A stretch of DNA of 64,000 bases. It comes from CBDDKW01 sp965230425. GTDB taxonomy: Bacteria; Pseudomonadota; Gammaproteobacteria; UBA1113. The stretch lies in assembly GCA_965230425.1 (NCBI GenBank), contig CBDDKW010000020.1:124001-188000 (forward strand), given 5' to 3'. The position numbers were made by a program, and so were the translations under genes. Position 1 is the stretch's first letter, and each line of letters starts with the position of its first letter. This document shows, piece after piece, positions 30,601-38,290 of this stretch. The notes beneath the pieces were generated by a model. It ran no database searches and was not told the DNA's origin. It worked only from the letters and a program-made list of their open reading frames with translations.

Positions 30601-31626
30601 AGTCATGAAAACTCGGAAATAATAATTGCTCTGCAATTAATTAATCATTCTGAAAATAGTTTGCTACAAAATAAAAAAGTGATTACGTCATTACTTGATT
30701 GCCTACACTATACAGCGAGTAATCTTGAGGTTACTGTTAAACGTTTTTTAATGAAAAATATTGACCTGATAAAACGCCCAACAACTGATGAAAAATTACT
30801 TGAATTAACGAATGTTGAAGATAAGCACACGGTATTGGCTGCGCTCTCATTAATTGAAGCCTATGGTCATGATGCAAGTGATGCAATGATAGCTCGGCTA
30901 AAAACACTACAGAATCATAAGCAAGATGAAATAGCAGAAAAATCAACCGTTGCTTTGTGCGGAATGGGCGAGCGTGTCGTCACTTCTGAGTTTGTTAAAG
31001 CTCATGTGGATGGCATCACCTCAGAAAAATACTATGTAAGAAAAAAACACATTAAGGCAGTGGAAAAATTAGCTGAGCATTTAGATATGGCTCATGTACA
31101 ACAGCAATTAATGCAGTGTTTAGCATCTAAAGATAGTAATATGAAAAATGATATATGCAAATTGATATCGTGCTTGAGCAAAAAATTAATACCTTCACAA
31201 GCGTTGACATTACAATTAATGGAAAATACACAGGAACGCGATTGGACAGTAGCTAGAGATGCTAAGCATGCTATAGCTAGTCTTGCAGAGACGCGCTATC
31301 AGGACCCTCATTTTATACAAGCTATGCTAGAATCTATTCAAGATATTAAAATATCTCGCAGAGGTAAAGCATTAGAATCTGAAAATGATTTAAAGCAACT
31401 ACTCAGCACTGACGCTAAGCAAAGAAAACAAGCACAAGAGCATCTAGGTTTAGCTAAATCGCAAGTAGCGCGGCTTACTATCACAGGTAACGTAACCAGA
31501 AATATAGGTGGGCGTAAAGTGGTCATGCCACAAGGAACGTATCATTATCATTCTATGCAACAGACATCTGATGGTTTAGTCATACATCATGCACTACCTT
31601 CGCAAGCAGGTCCAGGGCAGTCATGA
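24688..31626 (+). CDS. Giant NACHT - alpha/beta hydrolase - NACHT - HEAT-like protein
   Basis: 2312 residues. First NACHT NTPase: Walker A GKSGIGKT (Lys98), Walker B TVVLIDGLDAA (Asp189), ending in a FQHLLIEQLFTAW helix and a short helical-repeat part. A very Lys/Arg/Glu-rich linker (about 830-1010) follows. Next is an HSL-type hydrolase: PGTAGKQF at the oxyanion position, HRLAPENKW, nucleophile Ser1138 in SAYSAG (first Gly of GxSxG replaced), Asp1240 and His1284. Cys1268/1271/1274/1277 are spaced C-x2-C-x2-C-x2-C. Second NACHT: EVGAGKTS (Lys1402), LLLDGYGELS (Asp1502) and FQHLSIQEFLFAW. HEAT-like helices run to the end. The architecture matches STAND signalling ATPases (effector, switch, sensor). 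Function is unknown: antiphage or host-directed. Confidence 0.85.
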   Translation: MKISEIPEETYLSIRREMLLMLAELYEEKSKIKYLNPDISTESISSHQVYVMPVSKEDRAKKTDTEKQESVHWQTLYTEQEGSEVTRRFISGKSGIGKTSLLLRIAATILRQMANEEELTWPQFEWLIYIDASQLSYYQQLNPNSQLTATNILYDLYFSELEAKFNKDCIEAVIKRILQDTSRTVVLIDGLDAAQTDTKLADKCHSRLYEFNHTIVTGCENKYRNYTTYQSFRMAGLTLQQQQDNIRNYCESHVTYRLNSQKPQSGTHSLLAEKLGKQEETSLAEEIADYTTRMLKVFSKNERLYTGTPRMLDMFCLLTSMRLDGNHKTELPLNQTQCLITAIKPYFRNFQVDGEQGIADMSVAQGQIGQAEDIDSEALVNHRFNNNRLWHFLIAVGRLARYSAVFSIDQLNAIIEDLAKQYPQLFPQDGSNAIAHMNQLLNNHFITIVNAEKKLYRFQHLLIEQLFTAWGYYIDLSAEKMDAQTDKDFSRFRQNLNSSNRPTTQYLRVLIFIVGFINGDEQVYSKLCSLLRHKKFHTRAGYTSNDLYIALIEGFGRHQCDFIQKIQAQWLEVQERDMIGYCQWSRPTIFNECKSAATLLINHLYSYLLKTRNEDLLRRAMPYIARMNSNAIKMTLPALLKHKGEKTKYADKVAENILDSLPEEELRQSSIEWMNKLLASDVEEDILLGCKLIACVEKDILVVPSVQKNIIACLLNQKEKIRKIVIEYLQNNTESVHFFQVADTLLVGKDDSDESISTDCLSLLRYYYDCFPEQVSEALSARNNPSLLNIIDQFNQEQDPNIPRLPAVLAIEAQLRKHQQRIEKEKYTRKREGDLEQDDPVNVGIGTDIEKDASQEQSVSRRTEAVSNVDRGSPDEKGEGSGSTLESAELIGNPVQSEQRQRNKKRRGHKRKSYEQRDKSEQRKKDILGKEDCDEVDNHHDEENIGSKQTKNTCDLSDESKKKRISKKTKKQRLVGKWIRKKQESQESPQPQKGESSQKRPFDEVAGEISKRRKVMGYSARYPAAENVTVEEIRILINPETELMCYVCTPAVATDETELNTIIRLPGTAGKQFVDKAEYVMASHIASETGCRVIVPCHRLAPENKWVLIHNDVVAIVRILLSKHSPFNTRCFMLSAYSAGTLIAMQLGLRAMKHGKSPFVGGIHLDAPVFDISVNTNLKPDPDPKRRKKQFPVELFRGFAGIYLSPGMDPKSPSVSSQYIPREYYENKDGIVYIVIGELDVRIEHVRKFKDELMAAGLTVIYKEIKECKDCPGCEVCKNGPPNHGLPWNSPTFIKVIAGDIKQRFQEVDPVTDFDLPEFMPLFTNEVHIWSDLAKHYNTHNALTCLDAELTANQPMQALELNLEYMAASSSASVQCEAIKWQDLFQDNYQRYVISAEVGAGKTSLFNTITSHLLQRLANPDEMEDSNNVWPQFTGVIHIKLRDLSRYKGKQFKQDFSLRDVIFDIFFKGILDSNYQLCNDQYVERVITQMLDNSEKTVLLLDGYGELSGDSVCQAIYKEFVKIFPHHLVSGRAEALKAFNRRADYGKVAIQPLITQQKEDYIQRYCKKLVALEEGCDEEKLANLFVDESELSDTELKRKQKLSEYCQSMQTLLEKKRLFPTQSPLNLDIFCHVASDIVAGEKIDEQRLSNPAQWYRAVVMKTIGRYYKKCFNKTLSYLEWDKNYLNNKALVFLIAVAKKMQLNPVIDKQMIRVVVRELREQYPHLFTKKDSRQLIRSKGLLACGLLRCVDPVRMTYEFQHLSIQEFLFAWSLFIDLKSNELARIQKFIQQYKFNTRYAVIWMMLTGLLAEAPELQFQFMQLWQLSQYIAANQSDEANPDLVILEGLGEHASELVKAQQNAWVENQLQHILSLEYWIPPRSLACSSYMLDKFILACKAKIVSVSSDQQQAILSAVQHIGPTAVKLISATINEFIKSSITPIEVRKIAQQAILCIDPVEAQKQLLDEVLKRLKSHENSEIIIALQLINHSENSLLQNKKVITSLLDCLHYTASNLEVTVKRFLMKNIDLIKRPTTDEKLLELTNVEDKHTVLAALSLIEAYGHDASDAMIARLKTLQNHKQDEIAEKSTVALCGMGERVVTSEFVKAHVDGITSEKYYVRKKHIKAVEKLAEHLDMAHVQQQLMQCLASKDSNMKNDICKLISCLSKKLIPSQALTLQLMENTQERDWTVARDAKHAIASLAETRYQDPHFIQAMLESIQDIKISRRGKALESENDLKQLLSTDAKQRKQAQEHLGLAKSQVARLTITGNVTRNIGGRKVVMPQGTYHYHSMQQTSDGLVIHHALPSQAGPGQS

Positions 31627-31675
31627 GTTATATAATGAATGTAGCAGAAATTGCGTCTCTATGTAAAAAACCATA

Positions 31676-32863
31676 CTACTCGTTTGTAAAGTTCGGAATT
31701 GCGCGTTTCATAAAATCGCCAAAAAGCGGCACAGTATAAGCAATGTCACCAAAGCTCGGGCTATATATCATACCTTTTTTAATAAGCTTTGCGCGTACAG
31801 GCCCTACTTGCTGGATCTTAAATCCTAAAAGCTCAGCAATATCACTGGTCTGCTTTGATGTAGAGTCTATTTCAGCCATAGCCCGGAGAAAACTTTTCTC
31901 ACTAGGTGTGAGCCTATCAAAACGAACACGAAAGAAATTTTCATCAAGGCGACGAATAACATCTGGTGTGGATGCATGTACATGTTCTAGAGTAATTGGT
32001 GATCGGTCTGCTTGATTCCACGATTTATATCCCCATTCTTGGACAAAGTATGGATAACCTTCAGTTAAGCGAAATATTTCCTCAAGCGCTTGTTTGGTAA
32101 ATTTTACTTTATATTCCTTTATAGGGTCTTCTAGTGCTTTATATACATCTTCCTGAGACAAGGGGCCAATATTAGGAAATTGAAAAAGGCGCTCTGCATA
32201 TGTTTTAGCTTCACCCGCTAATGCTGGGAAGATAGACAAACCTGCACCAATTAATACAAGTGGCAATTGCCGCTGCTGAATTCTATGCATTGCCATAATT
32301 AGTGCGCTCAATTCTTTATTATTAAAGTATTGAATTTCATCAATGAGGATAGCAATTGCTGTTTTTTTCTCCTCAGCAGCTTCTGCAACAGCTACAAATA
32401 AATTTGTTAAATCGGTTTCAATATCACCACTATCTGCTGTTCCTTTCTCTGGTTCTATATCTAAGCCGATTTCAAACTCTCCTGCTTTAAGTTTAATTAC
32501 ACTAATAAAGCTTTTTAATACAGCCAGCCCTCTTCTTACTCGATTTCCTGCACCTGCAAGCCGATCAAGCCGATACAGCAATTGACGTAGTGAGGGTACT
32601 AGCATTTCAGCTAAGCTTTTATCAACTGGAGCTTCAATCAGAATTGTTTTGAAGTCAGAGTCTTTTGCTAATTGTTCTAGCTTATTGAGTAGTACGGTCT
32701 TACCAACGCCACGCAAGCCTGTTAGTAGTAAACTTTTTTCAGCTCGGCGCTGTTTTATTCTTGCGTATAAAATAGTGCCTTGATTGAGAATATCACTTCT
32801 GCCAACAAGCGCAGGTGGTGGTGAGCCAGCACCGGGTGAGAAAGGGTTTTGCACAGGATCCAT
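31676..32863 (-). CDS. AAA/Orc1-Cdc6-like ATPase with C-terminal winged helix
   Basis: 395 residues, convergent with the giant gene and divergent from the next. Walker A is GLRGVGKT (about 48-55), Walker B AIAILIDEIQYF, and a sensor-1-like LVLIGAGLS follows. The C-terminal third (RLTPSEKSFLRAMAEI onward) looks like a winged helix. Such AAA_16-type ATPases are found near defence and mobile loci and in plasmid/phage control, but no specific function is assigned. AAGG lies 12 bp before the ATG. Its upstream region carries a 10-bp-phased iteron array, so it may bind there and control itself or the divergent hydrolase-NACHT gene; this is inference. Confidence 0.85.
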   Translation of the reverse strand: MDPVQNPFSPGAGSPPPALVGRSDILNQGTILYARIKQRRAEKSLLLTGLRGVGKTVLLNKLEQLAKDSDFKTILIEAPVDKSLAEMLVPSLRQLLYRLDRLAGAGNRVRRGLAVLKSFISVIKLKAGEFEIGLDIEPEKGTADSGDIETDLTNLFVAVAEAAEEKKTAIAILIDEIQYFNNKELSALIMAMHRIQQRQLPLVLIGAGLSIFPALAGEAKTYAERLFQFPNIGPLSQEDVYKALEDPIKEYKVKFTKQALEEIFRLTEGYPYFVQEWGYKSWNQADRSPITLEHVHASTPDVIRRLDENFFRVRFDRLTPSEKSFLRAMAEIDSTSKQTSDIAELLGFKIQQVGPVRAKLIKKGMIYSPSFGDIAYTVPLFGDFMKRAIPNFTNE

Positions 32864-32900
32864 AAAAATATACCTTATTGTCAGATGGATGCTTTATTAC

Positions 32901-33000
32901 AGTTATACTAACTTATACCAACTTATACTCGATTTCAAGTATAACTAGGTATAAGTAGGTATAAGTAGGTATAAGTAGGTATAAGTAGGTATAAGTTGCC
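32901..33000. repeat. 10-bp-phased iteron array with inverted arms
   Basis: One hundred bases divide exactly into ten 10-bp blocks. Three left blocks carry TTATAC (AGTTATACTA, ACTTATACCA, ACTTATACTC), there is one spacer block, and six right blocks carry the reverse complement (ATAACTAGGT, four ATAAGTAGGT, ATAAGTTGCC). One unit per helical turn places all sites on one face of the DNA. The array lies 38 bp upstream of the ATPase ATG (minus strand) and just before the duplicated module that begins at 33024. The remainder of 32864-33208 is the promoter/leader region of the next gene. Confidence 0.9.
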
Positions 33001-33023
33001 ATATCTACGAGGTAAGAACTGTT

Positions 33024-35825
33024 TTAAATATATACAGACATAGCATATTACAGTATAATTGCCGGTAATTTTGACATGGGTAGTGTGCTTTGCGCTGAAT
33101 AGCTAAATCTCAGGATAAATAAGTAAAATAAAGATAAAAATAACCTGCTTCCCATAAGAAAATTCATTATTTATCAAATAATTACAATAATCTCATAGAA
33201 GCCGAGACATGAGACAAGACACTAATAAGCAGGTCGTACGCGAACCTGCCCCTAATACTGTACCCGGACAGACTCGTAAGGAGGGTATGCCTGAGCCTGA
33301 AGTAACCCGCGGAGCTGCTGCTAAAGCGATGCTCGAAGGTGGTATACCTAAGACTGTACTTCAAGTGATGTCTGGAGTGCCCAGCAAAGCGATACTCGAA
33401 GTTCTGCCTGAGAGCACACCAAAGCCTGTATCTAGTGCTGAATCTACCGTCAAACCAGAAACAACCCCTAAAAAAGCAGCGCCTGCCAACAACCCTGATA
33501 TTCCTGGTTTACTTTCAGCACGCCGTAAGGTCATGGGCTTTGGGGCCCGTTATCGTATTGCTGAGGGAGTATTGGCCGAAGAAGTCCATGTTTCTATTAC
33601 ACCAGAGACCACGGTACCTTGCTATGTGTTTACGCCACCCGGTCTCGATTCTGATGCAGAGCTTGATACGATAATCCATGTGCCTGGCACGGCGGGTAAA
33701 CAGTTTGTGGATAAAGCCGAGCATGTGATGGGCAGTCACATTGCTGCAGAAACGGGTTGTCGTGTGATCATCCCCAGCCACCGTTTTGCGCCAGAAAATC
33801 GCTGGCCCATTCCTTACAATGATGTGTTGCGCTTAGTGAATAAGCTATTATCAGCAGATGGTCCTTTTAATATCGATCGTGTTGGCTTATCAGGTTATAG
33901 TTCAGGTACCTTGATCGCAGCACAATTGTATTTACGTGCATTAAAAGAAACGCCCTGCCCCTTTGCTCAATTATTTTTAATTGCCCCAGCCACTGATGTG
34001 GATGCGAGTACCCATTTACAACCTCATCCTGATCCAGCAGTCAATAGTAAACAATTTCCTTCGAGTTGTTTTACTGGCTTTGGTGAATTGATGCTGCCAG
34101 AGGGTATGGATGGTACATCGTCGCTCATATCGCCGCAATATATTCCGCAAGAATTTTATGAAGGTAAGGGTATTGTACATATTGTTATTGGTGAATTAGA
34201 TGCGCGGATTGAGCATGTTAGGAAATTTAGAGATACATTAAAAGCTGCCGGTGTCAGGGTTCACTACCAAGAAATTAAAGAGTGTCAAAATTGCTCAGGC
34301 TGTGAAGTCTGTGAAAATGGTTTACCAAATCATGGTTTACCTTGGAATAATCCCACCTTTGTGAGCGTCATGGCAGATGAAATAAAACAAGTCTTTGCCG
34401 AGGCAGAAAAGCCCGATGAATTTGTTGAACTCAAGAAGATGCCACGCTTTGCTAACCGACAGGGTGTTTTAGCGAGTATCACAGAGCGTTATAAAGCATT
34501 AAATTATGTACGACATATTGACCCGCAGATGCCGGATTTTAGTTTGGCAGACCATCAACGTTTAATGATGGTAGATACGGGTAAGAGGAAGCTAGATATT
34601 AGTCATGAGGAATATTTCACTGGGGATAAACAACCTATTCGTTGGCAGGCGCTGTTTAATGAGCAAAATTCTGATGCCAAACAGTGTTATGCCATTACCG
34701 CACCACCGGGCGGGGGTAAGTCCAGCTTATTACATCATATTGTCACGCGCTTTTATCAAGGCTTAGTAGGCGAGCCTGGCTTTGAGGCTGAGTTACCAGA
34801 TTGGCTACAGTTTGACTGGGCAGTGCATATTCGTTTACGTGATATGGTGCGCTATCAGGGCCAAGAGTTTGGTAAGGATTTTACATTACGTGATGTGCTG
34901 TATGATTTATTCTTCCGTGGTGTGAAGGACAATAAGGGGCGCTTACTGGATGAAAAGTACTTTGAGCGAACGATTACACTGATATTAGAAAATCCTGACA
35001 AAGTATTATTGTGCTTAGATGGTTTGGATGAATTATCCAATGATGATACGTGTCAAACTATTTATGATAAATTATTAGAGACATTTAAACATCGTCTCAT
35101 CAGTGGCCGACCCCAGGCGATGCAGGAATATACGCAAGATAAAGCCTATGGTGTCTTAGAAATCCAAGGTTTAAAGCTAGAACAACAGCAAGACTATGCA
35201 AGAAATTACTGTGTCAAGCAGCTAGCAAGAGAAGCACAACAAAATATAACAGTGATGCGTGAACGTTATGGATACAAAAGTCAAAGAGAATTAGCACAGG
35301 CTACTGATGACCTTATAGCGCAAACACTACAGCAACGTCAAGCTGCAGTGTTAGATTTACTAGCTGAGCAAGTTCAATTACCCACACATATTCCAGTGAT
35401 ATTGGATATTTTTTGTTTCTTGGCTATGGATATTGTTTCGGGAAAATTAAAAGCAGAGAGTTTGAATAATCAAAGCCAGTGGTACCAGGCAATGATAGGC
35501 AAGTTATTAGAGCGTTTCAATCGTGAGCGTGGAAATAGGAAACGTCGGATTAGAGGTGCTCCGCCTCAAATAGTGGCAGAAGACAGTAAGGCATGGCGAT
35601 TCTTAGTGGTGTTAGCAGAGTCACATGAGTTTTTAGAGCCGGTATTCAGTTATGAAGATATCAAGGCTATTATTGAAAAATTAATTGAACAATATAAAGA
35701 CTTTAACCAAAAAGATATAGATGATTTATTTGAACCTCATGGTTTATTAAATTGTGGGTTATTAGTTAAGAGCAGTTCAGCCGATTATTCCTATGAATTC
35801 TTGCACTTGTCTATGCAGGAGTTTT
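33024..35825. repeat. Duplicated 2.8-kb leader-hydrolase-NACHT module, copy 1
   Basis: From TTAAATATATACAGACATAG at 33024 to about 35825 the sequence is near-identical to 39630-42420. This covers about 185 bp of non-coding leader, the hydrolase and the NACHT part. The stretch from about 33480 to 34720 differs at only a handful of bases. Only the linker at codons 12-92 and parts of the NACHT-proximal helices have drifted. Beyond the FLHLSMQEF codons similarity ends abruptly. Confidence 0.93.
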
Positions 35826-38134
35826 TATATGCCTATAGTCTTAAGCAAAGGCTGCAAAAATCACCCGATGAAGCGAAGTATAGTATTGCTACCAATAAAT
35901 ATGATACCAGGTTTGAGCGTGTTTGGGGTTTTATGGCTGGGTTATTAAGTGGTGGTGAAGCTGTATTTGCAAAATTTTGGGATATTTGGTCAACTGTTGA
36001 TGTGTGTGCCCGAGCTAACGCTGTTGAAAATAAATTAATATTAATTTTACTAGAAGGGTTTGGTCATACCAAAATACCTGTTTTAAGGGCCTGGCAGCAA
36101 CAGTGGATTGAGAAAAGAGCAGAAGCCATTTTAACGAATCATTTTGTTGTAGCAGAGGAAGGTTTAAAGCAATCACCGTATTTAATTAGACAGTTGTATC
36201 ACAATATTCGAGCGAGAAATATAAAAGATGTTAAACAGCTTAAAAGCATTATAGATTCTTTAAAATATCTAGGCACATCAGCGATACAACAGGAAATTAC
36301 TGTAGATTTAGTTGTCTATTTGTCACATACAGATGATAGCGTACGTGCTAGTGTGCTACAGGCTTTCGGTTACGGAAACAGTAATATAGGAGTCATTGTA
36401 GATGAGGTATTTCCATTATTTATTGAATGTATTTTTGAAGATAATCCAGTAATCCAGGAGGAACTAATTTTATCAACTAGTATTTTATGTGGTGATAAGC
36501 GATTATTACCTTTAATTGACCGGCTGATTAATAATATATCCCACAGAAATCACCATATAGCTAGTCATGCGCAAACATTACTAGGCTCCATATCTGCGGA
36601 AGACTTATCTGACCAACAGTATGAACAATTAGCGCGTCATCTGCGTAGCACCGATAGTCAAGTTGTAGCTGGGACTATACGGAGCTTACCAAAAGGAAAT
36701 AGTATTGAAAATCAGCATATCCGCGCAGCCATATATGAATGTTTAGCCTCAGGTAACCAAGAGGTGCAAGAAATTCTTTGCTTAATTATTTCCCAGCGTA
36801 AGCATAGTGGTTTAACACAATATATTCCCAAAATATGTTTTGAACTGTTAACGTCAAAAGGTTTACAAAATGAGCATTATATTATGCATGTGATCCGGAA
36901 TTTGCCTGAACTTTTTGATGTGAATGAATTAAAAGAAGCGGTATATAAGGCTTTATTGCACGACGACGACCAAGTTAAGCAAAACGCTTGTGCTGTGATT
37001 TCATGGTTTGGTATGAAATATGTTAATAAAGGATCTTGTCAGGTATTATTATCTTATATTAACGTGGAAAATATAGAATTACGCTATAAAGTTATTGAGG
37101 CAGTGAGTAAATTAGCACCAGGCATTGTGCCTAAAGAGATATTTTACTGTTTGGCTACTAGTGTATTTGACGAAAGTGAATGTATAGCCCGTTGCCGTCA
37201 TGAAACTGAGGGTTATCGTAGCTTAACTGCACTAGCGAATTTATGGAATAAGCAATGTAACGAGTTCTTGTTGCCTTTTTTGTTGTATTACTTGCGTTCA
37301 GACAATCAAATTGTACAAGAAAATATTTTTCATTTACTAAGAAGAATAGTCAAGAATGAATTTGGTAGCTTTATTCATACTGATTTTGTATCAGATAGAT
37401 TTGATAATTTGCCTATTCATCTACTAAGGAACTTAAGTGCGTATTTATGTTCTGATAACTTATATTTAGCACGAGCTGCTGCGCTGATTATTGCTAACAT
37501 GGGTAATTTAGTGAATAATCCAGTGATTGTGACAGGCTTGATCAAGGCTGTATTGCGTCGAGATTTAGCTGATAAACTTGAAGCATTGAATAGTCTTGGT
37601 GATAAGAAGAAAGGTTTTGAAATCTGGAACGGTATATTTGAATTTCAATGTCAGTTAATGGCAGCTATCAATCAATTAAATGAAGCGAATAAACAGCAGG
37701 TTATCTTTCAGGTAATGACCCGGCTGCTGGATCATCAAGGTAATCGTCTATCTGAATGTCTAATGTTTGTCAGAGATTTATGTGGCTTTGCTAGAGGTTT
37801 GCGTGAGTTATTAGGGTTTGCAGCTAAGGGCCTATGGAACGAGCCGGTTGATGTATTAATGCAATATTTGAATTCTCCAAGGGATTGTGTCGTATTATAT
37901 GATGAGGCAGGCCAATCAATCTCAGTTATCAATAGAAAGTCTAACCAGTGCACGATATTTACTATTACTCCAGAACAGCGGCAATTAATCAAACAAGTGC
38001 TACAACATCCAGAGTGTTTACAGTGTCAATATCAGCCCTTGTACGACATGCCAGTACTGAGTAACAACAATGCAGAACTTACCCATGATAGTTCGCGAGA
38101 TGGATTTCATCGAGCAGCCATGGTAATGGGCTAG
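33209..38134 (+). CDS. Hydrolase-NACHT-HEAT protein (STAND-like), long form
   Basis: 1641 residues. A Pro/Ala-rich N-terminal linker (1-92) is followed by an HSL-type alpha/beta hydrolase (about 93-400): PGTAGKQF, HRFAPENRW, Ser231 in canonical GYSSG, Asp331 in GELD and His375. Cys359/362/365/368 form C-x2-C-x2-C-x2-C just before that His. NACHT: Walker A APPGGGKSS (Lys504), Walker B CLDGLDELS (Asp604, Asp607), closing with FLHLSMQEFLYAY near residue 870. The remaining 770 residues are HEAT-like helical repeats. The order effector-NTPase-repeat sensor is that of STAND proteins such as bacterial NACHT antiphage proteins. The first half is nearly identical to the protein at 39815, the second half is not. 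No secretion signal or membrane segment is seen. Function is inferred. Confidence 0.88.
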   Translation: MRQDTNKQVVREPAPNTVPGQTRKEGMPEPEVTRGAAAKAMLEGGIPKTVLQVMSGVPSKAILEVLPESTPKPVSSAESTVKPETTPKKAAPANNPDIPGLLSARRKVMGFGARYRIAEGVLAEEVHVSITPETTVPCYVFTPPGLDSDAELDTIIHVPGTAGKQFVDKAEHVMGSHIAAETGCRVIIPSHRFAPENRWPIPYNDVLRLVNKLLSADGPFNIDRVGLSGYSSGTLIAAQLYLRALKETPCPFAQLFLIAPATDVDASTHLQPHPDPAVNSKQFPSSCFTGFGELMLPEGMDGTSSLISPQYIPQEFYEGKGIVHIVIGELDARIEHVRKFRDTLKAAGVRVHYQEIKECQNCSGCEVCENGLPNHGLPWNNPTFVSVMADEIKQVFAEAEKPDEFVELKKMPRFANRQGVLASITERYKALNYVRHIDPQMPDFSLADHQRLMMVDTGKRKLDISHEEYFTGDKQPIRWQALFNEQNSDAKQCYAITAPPGGGKSSLLHHIVTRFYQGLVGEPGFEAELPDWLQFDWAVHIRLRDMVRYQGQEFGKDFTLRDVLYDLFFRGVKDNKGRLLDEKYFERTITLILENPDKVLLCLDGLDELSNDDTCQTIYDKLLETFKHRLISGRPQAMQEYTQDKAYGVLEIQGLKLEQQQDYARNYCVKQLAREAQQNITVMRERYGYKSQRELAQATDDLIAQTLQQRQAAVLDLLAEQVQLPTHIPVILDIFCFLAMDIVSGKLKAESLNNQSQWYQAMIGKLLERFNRERGNRKRRIRGAPPQIVAEDSKAWRFLVVLAESHEFLEPVFSYEDIKAIIEKLIEQYKDFNQKDIDDLFEPHGLLNCGLLVKSSSADYSYEFLHLSMQEFLYAYSLKQRLQKSPDEAKYSIATNKYDTRFERVWGFMAGLLSGGEAVFAKFWDIWSTVDVCARANAVENKLILILLEGFGHTKIPVLRAWQQQWIEKRAEAILTNHFVVAEEGLKQSPYLIRQLYHNIRARNIKDVKQLKSIIDSLKYLGTSAIQQEITVDLVVYLSHTDDSVRASVLQAFGYGNSNIGVIVDEVFPLFIECIFEDNPVIQEELILSTSILCGDKRLLPLIDRLINNISHRNHHIASHAQTLLGSISAEDLSDQQYEQLARHLRSTDSQVVAGTIRSLPKGNSIENQHIRAAIYECLASGNQEVQEILCLIISQRKHSGLTQYIPKICFELLTSKGLQNEHYIMHVIRNLPELFDVNELKEAVYKALLHDDDQVKQNACAVISWFGMKYVNKGSCQVLLSYINVENIELRYKVIEAVSKLAPGIVPKEIFYCLATSVFDESECIARCRHETEGYRSLTALANLWNKQCNEFLLPFLLYYLRSDNQIVQENIFHLLRRIVKNEFGSFIHTDFVSDRFDNLPIHLLRNLSAYLCSDNLYLARAAALIIANMGNLVNNPVIVTGLIKAVLRRDLADKLEALNSLGDKKKGFEIWNGIFEFQCQLMAAINQLNEANKQQVIFQVMTRLLDHQGNRLSECLMFVRDLCGFARGLRELLGFAAKGLWNEPVDVLMQYLNSPRDCVVLYDEAGQSISVINRKSNQCTIFTITPEQRQLIKQVLQHPECLQCQYQPLYDMPVLSNNNAELTHDSSRDGFHRAAMVMG

Positions 38135-38155
38135 AGTTAAATAACTAAAAGCACC

Positions 38156-38215
38156 GACCTTTATCCCAACAGCTTCATAATTATCTGACTTGGGATAGCT
38201 CCAGAAATAAAGGTC
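38156..38215 (+). terminator. Long imperfect hairpin after the NACHT gene
   Basis: GACCTTTAT (38156-38164) pairs with ATAAAGGTC (38207-38215), and within it TATCCCAA pairs with TTGGGATA (38190-38197). It lies 21 bp after the stop codon. A T-run is lacking, so this may be a processing or regulatory structure rather than an efficient terminator. Confidence 0.4.
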
Positions 38216-38238
38216 TTGACTATTAACTTGCTATTTCT

Positions 38239-38290
38239 CATCACATAACCTACCATCACATAATATTATGTGATGGTAGGTTATGTGATG
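38239..38290. promoter_or_regulatory. Perfect 52-bp palindrome containing the start codon of the ATPase gene
   Basis: Two 26-bp arms are exact reverse complements (CATCACATAACCTACCATCA + CATAAT and its complement), with the axis between 38264 and 38265. Each arm itself holds CATCACATAA-type sites twice, so there are four related half-sites. The last three bases (38288-38290) are the ATG of the next gene, and no Shine-Dalgarno sequence is free. As DNA it is a strong operator candidate; as RNA the start codon would be buried in a 26-bp stem. Confidence 0.9.

Noticed and set aside
32901..33000. Possible CRISPR array
   Set aside because: Repeat unit is only 10 bp without spacers and no cas genes are present; it is an iteron/operator array.
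38131..38142. TAGAGTTAAAT at 38132, 5069 and 7670 as a repeat or target-site mark
   Set aside because: Only 11-12 AT-rich bases; the occurrences have no consistent context and may be chance.
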